Source of the DNA: Lutraria lutraria
Lineage: Eukaryota; Mollusca; Bivalvia; Venerida; Mactridae
Length of the DNA stretch: 64,000 bases
Reading direction: 5' to 3'
Assembly (NCBI GenBank): GCA_964023205.1
Contig: OZ026839.1
Coordinates: 16,212,386 to 16,276,385 of the forward strand
The notes under the pieces were generated by a model. That model had not been told where the DNA came from, did no database searches, and was given only the letters and a program-made list of their open reading frames with translations. Both the position numbers and the translations under genes were made by a program. This document shows positions 26,901 through 34,800 of this stretch, one piece after another. Position 1 is the first letter of the stretch; each line of letters starts with the position of its first letter.

Positions 26901-28114
26901 GAGTATTGTCTGTGGAAGATTAATTAATCTGTAGATTAGGGAAATTATTTTTTCATTGCCTGATTAGTTTTCTTACACTAGGTTACAGGGCAATGGCCTA
27001 GTGCTCATTTGGAAGAGTTAGACAGTAAACTGATCATGTTTATCTTACAAGTAAGATGTATTTCAAATTGAATTATAAGTTATCATATAAAGAGTAAATT
27101 AAACACATACAGTTGGGTGTTAATTACTGTATTTACATGTATGTGATCATTTATTTGGGTGTGATTATTCAAACTTATATTTCTGATCAGTCGATTTTGA
27201 TAAATCGCTTTAAAGGCGTTTCCTAGAGTTGCCAGTGCACATTCAAATTGAGCAGAGATAATACTACATTTATGATACTTAGTATTTAACCATTTTATTA
27301 TTGCCTAAAAATTCAGTTGTTTTCTTAATAAAGGGAGGTAATAATTTTACTAAATTTTTGTATATCTTAAAAAGTAGCATGGCTTGGTATGCATTTCTTT
27401 CTTTTATTTTAAACTACATATGCTAAACTATATGTTCTGGAAAAATAAAAAAAAATTCTGCGCTAGAATTTTTTTTATGAGCTAAAATGTTCAAATTTTT
27501 GGTAATTTTGCATGCTTCAGGCATGGTCGCTTGTATACAAATTTCATAATTTCTTGATTATTATCTTACATATGTCAGTTTCTTTATTCTGTAATAGTTA
27601 AGACATCTTTTCTACAAGGATATGAAAAAGAATTACTGAGTTTGTGATAATATTTAAGGTTTTATGTTGTTTAATGTTTGACATCTTTGCATTAATCCAA
27701 GATAGAAATATATGGTATTAAAAAACGCGTGTAATTCCAAAACGGGCATGGTGACCCATACTTTTAAACCCTGTTTTATGTTTGTAATATATTAAAGTAC
27801 ATCTCTGAAAAAAAAGAGAAAATTCTCCGCGTGAGAAGTTACTCTAGGATATGTCTTTAAGATATTCATGAAATAACTCCAAAATAAAACTTTCTCAAAT
27901 ATGAAGAAACAAAATTTTTGATGACATACGCTTTAACATCAGTAGCATCTTGACTTATTGGTCCTACTTTAGCTAAGAGTCTTTGACCAGCTTCAAGGAT
28001 CTGTGTAAGGTTTCTTCCAACTCTTGGTAGATCAGTACCAGTATCCATGTCTGCAGTAAGCTGTAGAGCTTCCTGTTGAAGGTCAGAGAAGTCACTAGGG
28101 TTATCAACATCCAT
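2926..28114 (-). CDS. NUP93: Nuclear pore complex protein Nup93, complete (23 coding exons)
   Basis: Scaffold nucleoporin of the inner ring (Nic96/Nup93 family). Its N-terminal helix anchors the Nup62 channel complex and the rest is an alpha-solenoid. Coding exons in transcript order: 28114-27930, 25098-24981, 23108-23046, 22497-22369, 22080-22006, 21066-20971, 20644-20511, 17873-17741, 15849-15752, 14775-14716, 14514-14437, 14107-13935, 13342-13151, 12680-12554, 10801-10729, 9790-9746, 9249-9133, 8103-7985, 7237-7117, 6329-6246, 6034-5964, 4385-4325, 3045-2926. Every junction has GT/AG and phases agree, giving 2472 nt or 823 aa (human is 819). Matched segments include [12 protein letters not shown] near the N-terminus, [18 protein letters not shown] and [13 protein letters not shown] in the middle, [13 protein letters not shown], and the C-terminal [11 protein letters not shown]. 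An AG just 5' of the ATG (exon continuing from about 28127) indicates a separate 5' UTR exon. No break or missing block is seen. The exon at 4385-4325 is the least conserved and was placed by phase. Confidence 0.96.
3084..4020 (+). repeat. Dispersed element expanded internally by a minisatellite
   Basis: The flanks of the 36-bp array match a repeat family also found at 6338-6611 and 18716-18974. The left flank has 'aaggtgtttgtcaaacacaga'-like sequence. The right flank has 'ggttattggtcagacaagt' and ends in 'aagggggcataa'. Only the middle is replaced by tandem copies. It lies in the last NUP93 intron. Confidence 0.7.
3235..3920 (+). repeat. 36-bp minisatellite, about 19 copies
   Basis: The unit is about 36 bp, beginning tctgaggaccatgtgatgac and ending in caaccacccaaccaag, with few variants. 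One copy near 3868-3883 lacks 12 bp. Because 36 is divisible by 3, several frames on both strands stay open for over 200 codons; these are not genes. It lies in NUP93 intron 22. Confidence 0.95.
4635..5202 (+). repeat. Interspersed repeat with gggccatgatggccc head
   Basis: It starts with the palindromic head 'aagagggccatgatggccct' and 'gctcacc'. It contains two diverged modules ('tgtaaaatcaagt...cc', 'ctctaggc') and ends in 'aaaggggaataatgac'. The same family recurs at 9480-9715, 9960-10600 and, inverted, at 47255-47855. It is non-coding and lies in a NUP93 intron. Confidence 0.7.
5544..5917. mobile_element. Fold-back element, about 374 bp palindrome
   Basis: The two halves are imperfect inverted copies. 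GGTCTATAATCA at the left end pairs with TGATTATAGACC at the right. 'gggtctagaacaat' near 5592 pairs with 'attgttctagaccc' near 5868, and inner 'cagtgaaatttga' pairs with 'tcaaatttcactg'. No target duplication is clear. It lies between NUP93 exons 21 and 22 and is non-coding. Confidence 0.75.
6338..6611 (+). repeat. Dispersed element (family of 3084 and 18716), unexpanded copy
   Basis: It begins 'aaacaggaagtgtttgtgaa', contains a single 'catctacatgtgatgaccaa' segment, then 'agttattggtcgaataagat', and ends in 'aaaggggggcataac'. The single-copy segment matches the unit that is tandemly repeated 19 times at 3235-3920. Confidence 0.7.
7498..7747 (-). mobile_element. tRNA-derived SINE, full-length copy
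   Basis: On the - strand the head reads cctgcctccatggtcgac, then an A-box-like 'tggtcgactggttaaggt' and a B-box-like 'gggttcgagtccc', as in a Pol III tRNA promoter. It ends in a constant tail ('ccttttcaacagtca' on the + strand) and an AT-rich terminus. Relatives lie at 11450, 18466, 22238, 43302 and 49679. Confidence 0.8.
8176..8525 (+). repeat. Unclassified dispersed repeat, copy 1
   Basis: About 350 bp shared with 41963-42333 in an AGXT2 intron. Shared blocks include 'gctagttttac', 'caaagaattag', 'aaatatcactactc', 'cgtctgctagaaatagA' and 'ggagtttg'. It has no coding capacity and no obvious terminal repeats. Confidence 0.65.
9480..10600 (+). repeat. Degenerate hairpin-head interspersed repeats
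   Basis: A truncated copy (9480-9715) starts with a mutated head, 'aagagtgccatgatggtcat'. A second block (about 9960-10600) contains at least three modules of about 140-170 bp with 'ccccggggcagggccaatt' and 'ctctaggc' wording. NUP93 exon 16 (9746-9790) sits between them. An 87-codon open frame at 10456-10719 is inside the repeat and is not considered a gene. Confidence 0.6.
10896..11382. mobile_element. Tc1/mariner-type MITE, about 487 bp
   Basis: The ends CAGTAAAACTTCATTATCTG and CAGATAACCAAGGTTTTACTG are inverted repeats, flanked by TA at 10894-10895 and 11383-11384. The interior has 'ttatctgaagt' and 'gataaacaggtcccc'-like blocks. A truncated relative lies at about 25165-25295. No transposase frame survives. 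Confidence 0.75.
11450..12440 (-). mobile_element. tRNA-derived SINE split by a MITE insertion
   Basis: SINE sequence runs 11450-11545 ('ctccttttaaacagtca' to 'gggaagaacacgaac'). It resumes at about 12356 ('gaattcaatcctctgtaagc', 'actgcctactttct') to about 12440. Between them is the element at 11548-12353. Rejoining the flanks at TA restores the continuity seen in intact copies. The tRNA-like head is missing or diverged. Confidence 0.75.
11548..12353. mobile_element. Tc1/mariner-type MITE(s), 806 bp, with a third internal terminus
   Basis: The outer ends CAGTACGGTTCGGGTG and CACCCGAACCGTACTG are inverted repeats that extend about 34 bp with few mismatches. TA flanks lie at 11546-11547 and 12354-12355. 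A second left-type terminus, CAGTACGGTTCAGGCGATTT, starts at 12063 after TA (12061-12062), so 12063-12353 is itself a complete 291-bp element. The region is richer in CpG than its surroundings. Non-coding. Confidence 0.8.
13440..13500. repeat. Short inverted duplication of the ggccatgatggccc head
   Basis: 'aagagggccatgatggcccttta' is followed within 15 bp by 'agggccatcatggccctttata', two head hairpins of the interspersed repeat family with almost no body. Confidence 0.5.
13624..13798. mobile_element. 175-bp Tc1/mariner-type MITE
   Basis: The ends CAGTACAACCTGTCCAGAG and CTTTGGAGAGGTTGCACTG are inverted repeats flanked by TA (13622-13623 and 13799-13800). A second copy is at 34287-34444 and a distant relative at 55676-55852. 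Confidence 0.8.
14815..15070 (+). repeat. Degenerate interspersed repeat fragment
   Basis: Contains 'agagttacagagc' twice, 'gaccttgaccc' wording and 'cagacagacagacggatgcc', a style common to the other interspersed repeats here. Boundaries are uncertain. Confidence 0.4.
16527..17680 (+). repeat. Pearl-like interspersed element with ~146-bp tandem core
   Basis: The head 'aagagggccaagatggcccta' plus 'cgctcac' is followed by repeated modules. Landmarks of the type 'tga(c/t)atctacagtgtt' start near 16704, 16849, 16996, 17141, 17287 and 17432, so the period is 145-147 bp. It ends in 'gacgcacaacgccggacgga' and 'agctcactttgtcac'. A short head, ~150-bp tandem core and conserved tail is the layout described for bivalve pearl elements; the assignment is by resemblance only. 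It lies in a NUP93 intron. Confidence 0.75.
18466..18713 (-). mobile_element. tRNA-derived SINE
   Basis: Same family as 7498-7747. On the - strand it has the head cctgcctccatggtccagtg, a B-box-like 'gggttcgagccc', and a tail ending at 'gttttatgccccttttcaac' on the + strand. The dispersed element at 18716 abuts it directly. Confidence 0.8.
18716..18974 (+). repeat. Dispersed element (family of 3084 and 6338)
   Basis: It runs from 'acaagaagtgtttgtgaaac' through one 'catctacatgtgatgacgat' segment and 'gaggagcttaggccaaatag' to 'cgaaagggggcataaca'. This is the cleanest single-copy member and shows the probable ancestral form of the 3235-3920 array unit. Confidence 0.7.
19515..20372 (+). repeat. 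Interspersed repeat with ~165-bp tandem modules
   Basis: Runs from 'gaccatgccccctctggttg' to 'acgggggcataaaat'. It has internal modules each carrying 'aaacaaagggcc(g/a)taa' near 19678, 19850 and 20008, so the period is about 160-170 bp. The end shares 'gacagacaaacagag' wording with other families. Non-coding. Confidence 0.65.
20876..20956. repeat. Two-copy tandem duplication, about 48 bp
   Basis: 'gtttatgtaggaacatacag' and 'gtttatttaggaacatacag' are adjacent near-copies followed by 'c(c/g)ggtgaaag'. It lies just downstream of NUP93 exon 6 in the + direction. Confidence 0.6.
21640..21807 (-). mobile_element. Second tRNA-derived SINE family
   Basis: On the - strand the head reads gtccggagcagtggtgtagc, with a tRNA-like anticodon region 'actctttaagc' and a B-box-like 'gggttgaatcc', then a short non-tRNA body. 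It differs from the six-copy SINE family. The 3' boundary is approximate. Confidence 0.6.
22238..22345 (-). mobile_element. Truncated SINE tail
   Basis: Only the tail portion of the main SINE family is present ('cctcttttcaacagtcagag' to 'ctgggaagaacaag'). The tRNA-like head is absent. It ends close to NUP93 exon 4. Confidence 0.6.
22586..23995 (+). repeat. Pearl-like repeats: truncated copy and a ~161-bp-module element
   Basis: 22586-22975 is a headless fragment of the 16527 family (modules with 'gacctggtgac', 'agtgttaacaag'). 23232-23995 starts with 'aagagggccaagatggccct' and 'cgctcacctgag'. It carries four modules marked by 'caagggc(c/a)cataactct' near 23410, 23570, 23735 and 23890 (period about 161 bp) and ends 'caggtgagctaaa'. 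NUP93 exon 3 lies between the two. Confidence 0.7.
24140..24935 (+). repeat. Interspersed repeat, three diverged modules
   Basis: Modules contain 'cataactctg(c/t)aat', 'gtgtcttgcacatct' and 'ctccacaaac', and start 'ctagagctgtcacagaggtg' with 'aatacccccgc'. Boundaries 'cgggggtatatctagagct' separate the copies. An inverted copy is at 44345-44605. Open frames here are short and not credible. Confidence 0.6.
25756..26816 (+). other. Possible element bounded by ATGCCATAT inverted ends
   Basis: ATGCCATATctcac at the left and ATATGGCAT at the right form 9-bp inverted termini. Both ends carry repeated 'tctcac' motifs (three or more each side). The interior holds an orphan exon-like segment with a poly(A) signal. 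No transposase domain is recognised, so the mobile nature is only inferred. Confidence 0.35.
26264..26370 (+). pseudogene. Orphan terminal-exon-like segment
   Basis: An AG acceptor with a pyrimidine-rich tract (ends 26263) opens a 35-codon acidic, leucine-rich frame ([22 protein letters not shown]) ending at TAA 26368-26370. An AATAAA follows at 26593-26598. It lies antisense inside NUP93 intron 1 and no upstream exon is seen. It could be a gene fragment carried by a transposable element or a chance frame. Confidence 0.35.
26820..27925. other. NUP93 intron 1, unannotated part
   Basis: AT-rich intron sequence directly downstream of coding exon 1. I see no repeat family, coding segment or RNA gene in it. 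Confidence 0.4.
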
Positions 28115-28739
28115 CCTGGAACTTTTCTAAAATAACAATGTTTGTTAGTTAATGATACTTATACAATATGTTCATCAAACTTGTGACCCAAGTACAGTAA
28201 ACAAGCGTATTTTGAATTTTTTGTGCGTCAAAACCTGAGACCTCGGGTCAAAGGAGAGCCCTGAATATCCTCACGTGACCAATAGACGAGCGTCACCTGT
28301 TCTCGATAACATTATAGGGCTAACAATGGGATTCAAAAATCATTTTCATCATTTATTGTTGTATTTATTATATCTCACATTTACGTCAAGGCCACGCTAG
28401 GGCATTGGCAGGACAGTGGAATTATATAGCACAGTCAGATACAGCAAGACATTGAAATATTTTTACAAAAACAACAAAATAGGGAACCGAAACGGAATTC
28501 CGAAAGTAAATTAGCACTTAACTTACTAACTGGAAGTGTCGCGAAAACTGCTTATATATGAATTCACATTGACAGTGCAGCCGAATAAGATGGAAATAGG
28601 TTTGTACTCACATTTCCAAATGCAGTCAGTTTTCACCAAATAAACAAAACAAGAAAAACAGAAACAGTTTGCACAATTTTTTTCAATAAATTCTACTATA
28701 ATATTTCGTTCAATTGTCACCGGCAAACATCGGACTCAC

Positions 28740-28800
28740 TTTGGCGCTTAAAATTGCAACTGCAAGCGTCTCACCAGTCAATGGTTCCTGGCTGTTGTTG
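28740..28800 (-). other. NUP93: Predicted NUP93 5' UTR exon
   Basis: Inferred from the donor GTGAGTCC immediately downstream (minus strand) and from the acceptor about 13 nt before the NUP93 start codon. The 5' end is not determined; 28800 is only a guess. Confidence 0.4.
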
Positions 28801-28830
28801 AAAAGAGAGAACCAGTACCTAGTTCATGTT

Positions 28831-28837
28831 TATAAAA
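28831..28837 (+). promoter_or_regulatory. TATA box of AGXT2
   Basis: TATAAAA followed by GC-rich 'gcgcagcc', 52 bp before the ATG at 28889. A start site about 28-30 bp downstream would give a 5' UTR of roughly 25-30 nt. Confidence 0.55.
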
Positions 28838-28888
28838 GCGCAGCCTGAGATCATCATAATATAACTGAAAACATTGTACAAATTCAAA

Positions 28889-31800
28889 ATGCGTCGTTTT
28901 GGACATTTGTCTCGTAAATTACTACAAACAGGTAAGTTATTTTTTATTTTCTTGTTGAAATATTAACTTATTAGAAGATGCTTTTTTCAATTTGATTAAA
29001 AAACAACAAAAAAACACGACAGTCAGATGAAACCCTAATGCAAAGACCTATACATACATAGACCTATACATACATATGTATAGGTCTTTGCCTAATGGAT
29101 TGAAATATGTTGTTTAATGTATTTTATAAAACTAAATGCACTACAAAAATAATGTTACTTATAACTTTATTCGTTTGGATTCAGCAAAGATGAAGTGCAT
29201 TTAGAATAATATGGCTTTAAATTGTAATGTTTTAACTTTTATTAAAAAAAAATATCCATTGAAACAGGCTCGCTGAAAACTAGCCAGTTATCTTTGATCT
29301 CATTTTATTATTTTGTTAGATTATCAATCACCTAAATTACTGGTAATTATAGGTTGTGTGACTATAGTACATTAAACATATTACATGTCATATAATAAAA
29401 TTAATTACAAATAGCAGGAGATCCTGTAAGACTGAGAAATGGTCCTGTTACTGGATGAGTGTAGTAATTAACGTTTAAAAATTATTTTTTCTGATTACAT
29501 ACTCGTTAGGGTAGGTTTTTATACTTGAAAGCGTATAGAAAGGTAAAATAAGTGAAACTGTGTGCACAGAAGTAACAAAAGCACTGATAAGCCTTAGGCT
29601 TTTCATACCAACATCCATACTGTTAACGTCACACACAATAGAATTGTTCTTATTTGTTATAAAAACAGCAGAAATCACCGACATTCTGAAATAACACTAC
29701 CTTCTATGGACTGAGCTGATCTTTGTTCATTCATGTATGTTGTGGCAGAACAATATCTATTATGTTTGGATAAACTTCCACATTAAGAATTGAGTTAGTT
29801 TTCAAGCAGAAAAAATTGAATCATTGCAACTCTTTTTTGCTTTGTTTTATATTATAAAGGTATGAAATACATATGGTTAATTTATTTTTGTCATGATGGT
29901 AACAGTCATCTCAGGATGCTATTAACTGAAACAAGAAATGTCTTTAAAAAAGACAGGCTCGAAGTTTCTTTGATGTAATTTTTACTGTTAAAACCATCAA
30001 GTATACATGTTTTTATGAAATTCCTAAATTGCAGTTGAACTAACCATTTGCACATGCTTCATCGATTTTATGTTTTTTTTGTCTTTATCAAGGACTTATG
30101 TATACACTTATTTGTGTATATTAGCATGATTAGTGTTTGTCTTCATGCACACAGAGTCATAGACATAGTATTACACAATGTACTTATTATGTAGATAGAG
30201 TAGTGTTTAACTAAAGACAGTCGAAACAAAAGTTGATTAATTACTTGTTTACATACTATTAGAATTTTCATTTCAGAGCAGCCAATTTGTTTGTTTGAAT
30301 TGAAATGAAAATGTCGGTAATAAATTGTGTTCTAAGTTAGCAAATATGGGGAAGTCCATGTTCACAGAATTTTGACGAAAAATCCATTCATAAATTGGTA
30401 CTACCAGGATGGAAAACGAGGCATGAAAGAATGACTCATAGTAATTAGCGGATGACTGAAAGGGCTAGCAGTCCAGTTAGGTCACGCATTAAAATGTTAA
30501 TGTTATGTCAGTCAAATAAGTTATGGACTTAGCCATATAATTATACTGTATAATAATTCCATTAAATGTAAAATGATTGTCCATAGAATGATAAATAACT
30601 TTAATTCGACCGCATAAGAATACATTTTCGTACATACATGTCTTTACTTTACAAATTTTACAAACTTAAGAAGTACACATTAAACAGTTGCAGACTTACT
30701 ATAAGTTGGCGTGGCCTTAATTTTACTGCGCTTGTAGATTTCACCCAATGGATTGAAGGATTTCCTCTGAATCATTAATACGTCATGCCAAGAAATACTG
30801 GTCACAAGTGAGACTAGACACTTTCGCGAAAAAGCTAATTTTCACTCATGAAGGAGGCTATTATTGGCCTTCAGTACAACATGTGATAATATTTCTATTG
30901 TTGTTGCTTTGTTTCATGGTGTACTGTGTTAACGCCTTTGTAGTATACAAAATGTAGATGATTTTCTGTCCAGAAACTGCAAGACTTTGATGTTTTTAGT
31001 TATGATAAAGTTGTTTACACTTTATTCTTGTTTATGCGTAGAACATGAATAGTGACTATGCATCTATGAAGTAACCTTTAAAATTGGCCCATTTTCCTTG
31101 TTTATATCATACAAATAAAAACTTAACCAGTTTCATAAAGATCACTGTAAATACTGTGTATTCTAGCTGTGTATGTTACTAAAGACAAAAGTCACAGATT
31201 AAACATGTCAATTTTTTACCTCTGGTCCGAATACTGTTTTTAACATATTTCTCAATATTATTTCAGATAAATTACAGCCAAGATGCATCAGTGCAGCCTC
31301 ATCTATGCCACCATGTGACTTCAAACCAGAGCCATACAATGTAAGGCCAAAAGTGTTTCTAGTTGAATCGTGGATGTACCATTCCTTGGGTCTTAAAAAA
31401 AGTCTAGGGTCACCGGGAAAATTAGAATTGGTTGGCTTATCAAAAACAAGCAAATTGTTTACACCTAAGTACTTTTACAGGGAAAATGTCAAATTAAAAA
31501 GAAAATGTGATTGTTATTTTTTTTATTATTTATGTATAGTCGTGTTACAGTTGTATTAAGGTAAGGCTGTGTATAACATAAAGGATGGCTGAGTTATATA
31601 ATTTGTTGGCATTGGTCACTAGCAGGGGCTATATCTACACAGTTTTACATAGTCTATTTACAGTCAAGATGAATGCAAACAATGATGATGTTTCTCTAGG
31701 TTGTTGTCATAAATGTGTACATCAGTCTATGGGAGAGTATTAACCTATATTGTGTTATCTATACCCGAACAACTCTCTAAATACAAGCCAATGTTGATAC

Positions 31801-34800
31801 AGAAGTTTTTATCAGTGTAGAGTTGAGGGTCTATATACAGGGATATTATGCTAAGACATGTTTACATTCTGTTCAAGTCTGACCTCTTTATCTGAACCTG
31901 CTGCTTTAATGAATGCTTGAATGTGAAATGAATATAATCTCTGGATTATATGCAAACAATCTTATGGCTGCTTGATAAAATATTGAATGTTAAATGGAAC
32001 ATGTGTTTAAATGTAGTATGTTCATTAGGGCTGTTACAAGTTTTTTACCTAGATTACAACACTGTGTTATAACAGTGTTATAATTTATTGCAGGCTGTTT
32101 AATTCATAGAACTATGTCACCCTCTGAGTAATGTATTTGGTTGGTATCCAGTAACTAGTACAAACAAACTGCTCACAGTACTGTAGTGAAATGTCAAGTG
32201 CCATAACATGTTTGTAAATATGTTGCCACATTCAAAAACTGACCTTGATAAAATATACATGTACTACTCGAAACTTCCTATGCGTCTCTTTATACTCTAT
32301 GTACTGATTTTGTGTACTGCAATGAAATGGATGCAAACTAGTTTTTTTAGGAAATTTCATCATTTCTACATTCAAGAGGTTCATGACAAGAAAAGAAATT
32401 CAACTAAGACTGGAAATGTATGACTATTTCATGTTCAATTAATAGCTCAGGCAGAGCATTTTCCTTCTATAGCAGTGTCCGTTAACAGGCATCTTCCCCT
32501 CAGGAAAATTCTTTAAAATCATGCAGTTTTCCCCTAAGATTCAATTTGAATAAATCTTTTTCTTCCCCTTTTGCAAAAATTACATGTTATTTTCCCCAAA
32601 TTTAAGGACAAAACGAGAAGAAGTTTGTTCATTACTGTGATTTTTTATAATGCTGATGCATTCCCTATGTTGTGTGGCCATAAGTGCTTTAGTAGTTTTT
32701 CATCTTAGTTCTTCAATTCTAATTTTTAACAGGGTATAAGCTTTGAGGATGCTTCTAAAGTTCGCAAGGAAAACCTGACCCCAGCTTTGTTGACATACTA
32801 CAGAAAACCTGTGATGATTCATCAGGGTCACATGCAATGGTTATATGATCATGAAAACCGTCGCTACCTGGATCTGTTTGGTGGTATTGTTACAGTCAGT
32901 GTTGGTCATTGTCACCCGTGAGTATGTTGTTATGAAACCTTTCTGTAACTTTAAGTCAGTCAGTCAGTCAATCTTATCAGAGAATTGATATGTGGTCTCT
33001 ATTGAGTGGGCCTGGGTAGTTATTATATTTTTTTCAAATGGGTTGAAGTGGAACAGATTTGTATTTTAATGGTACCCTATTCAGTTATAGGTTAGTTCTT
33101 TTTGTGTAAACTTAGTGGCAGGTAAAGGTTACTTCTGTTTGTGTAACCTTAGTAACAGGTGAAGGTTAGTTCTTTTTGTGTAACCTTAGTAACAGGTGAA
33201 AGTTAGTTATTTTTGTGTAACCTTAGTAACAGGCGAAGGTTAGTTATTTTTGTGTAACCTTAGTAACAGGCGAAGGTTAGCTCTTTATGTGTAACCTTAG
33301 TAACAGGTGAAAGTTAGTTATTTTTGTGTAACCTTAGTAACAGGCGAAGGTTAGTTCTTTATGTGTAACCTTAGTAACAGGTAAAGGTTAGTTCTTTATG
33401 TGTAAACTTAGTAACAGGTGAAGGTTAGTTCTTTTTGTGTAAACTTAGTAACAGGTGAAGGTTAGTTCTTTATGTGTAACCTTAGTAACAGGTTAAGGTT
33501 AGTTCTTTATGTGTAACCTTAGGAACAGGTGAAGGTTAGTTCTTTTTGTGTAACCTTAGGAACAGGTGAAGGTTAGTTCTTTATGTGTAACCTTAGGAAC
33601 AGGTGAAGGTTAGTTCTTTTTGTGTAACCTTAGTAGCAGGTAAAGTTTACTTCTATTTGTGTAACCTTAGTAACAGATGAAGGTTAGTTCTTTATGTGTA
33701 ACCTTAGGAACAGGTGAAGGTTAGTTCTTTTTGTGTAACCTTAGTAGCAGGTAAAGTTTACTTCTATTTGTGTAACCTTAGTAACAGGTGAAGGTTAGTT
33801 CTTTATGTGTAACCTTAGTAGCAGGTAAAGTTTACTTCTGTTTGTGTAACCTTAGTAACAGATGAAGGTTACTTCTTTTTGTGTAACCTTAGTAACAGGT
33901 GAAGGTTAGTTCTTTTTGTGTAACCTTAGTAACAGGTGAAGGTTAGTTCTTTTTGTGTAACCTTAGTAACAGGTGAAGGTGCTCGCTGGTCAGAGATCAT
34001 AACTTTTCAACCAATGAGGCCCCATGATTCTTCTTTAAGGATCATTGGTTAAAATAGCCCCTTATGTTTTCTTCCCCTATTACAGAAAAAAATTGAATAG
34101 TTTATGTATAAGTTCATATAATTGTGTCACTGTATATTACAGAAAAGTGAATGAAGCAGCTGAGAGACAGATGAAGAAGTTATGGCATACGACAAACATT
34201 TACATGCATCCTACAATACATGAATATGGACAAAAATTAGCTGCTAAAATGCCAGGGGATCTTAAAGTAAGTCTGTATATAACATACAGTACAACCTCTC
34301 CAGAGTGACCCTCTCTTCAGCAACAACTTACCTTCAGCAACAGCATGCTTTTTCTCACTGCATGATTTAACTATTAATTTAACCTCTCAACAACAAGATA
34401 ATTTGGCTTCTCCCAAAGGGTGTTGCTTTGCATAGGTTTTACTATACTTCTTTTAGTATCCAAATATGTTGTTGATATGAGTTTTTGTAGATAATGTATC
34501 ACTACAATGTGTATAATTATTTTGGATCCTTATTTCTTTAATTCCATCATATATGATGAAAGAACCTTTATTGATGAGGTAATTAGACTATAAGAATATT
34601 AAATATAGAACTTTATATACACTGTGTGTATAGTGCAAGCAGCAGGAGATTATAGAACTTTATATACACTGTGTATAGTGCAAGCAGCAGGAGATATGTG
34701 TTACATAACTAATACTTTTCATGCCCCACTACACATGTTATACCCAACTAACACAAGTTTACTGCACATCACAAGGAATTCATCATTATAAATTATCATA

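Larger units (their letters stand above)
28115..28888. promoter_or_regulatory. Head-to-head NUP93 / AGXT2 promoter region
   Basis: Start codons of the two divergent genes lie 774 bp apart. On the - strand a strong donor, GTGAGTCC, at 28739-28732 fits a NUP93 5' UTR exon ending at 28740, spliced to the exon containing the ATG. That would place both transcription starts within about 100 bp (about 28780-28870). On the + strand TATAAAA lies at 28831-28837. No TATA is seen for NUP93. Confidence 0.6.
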
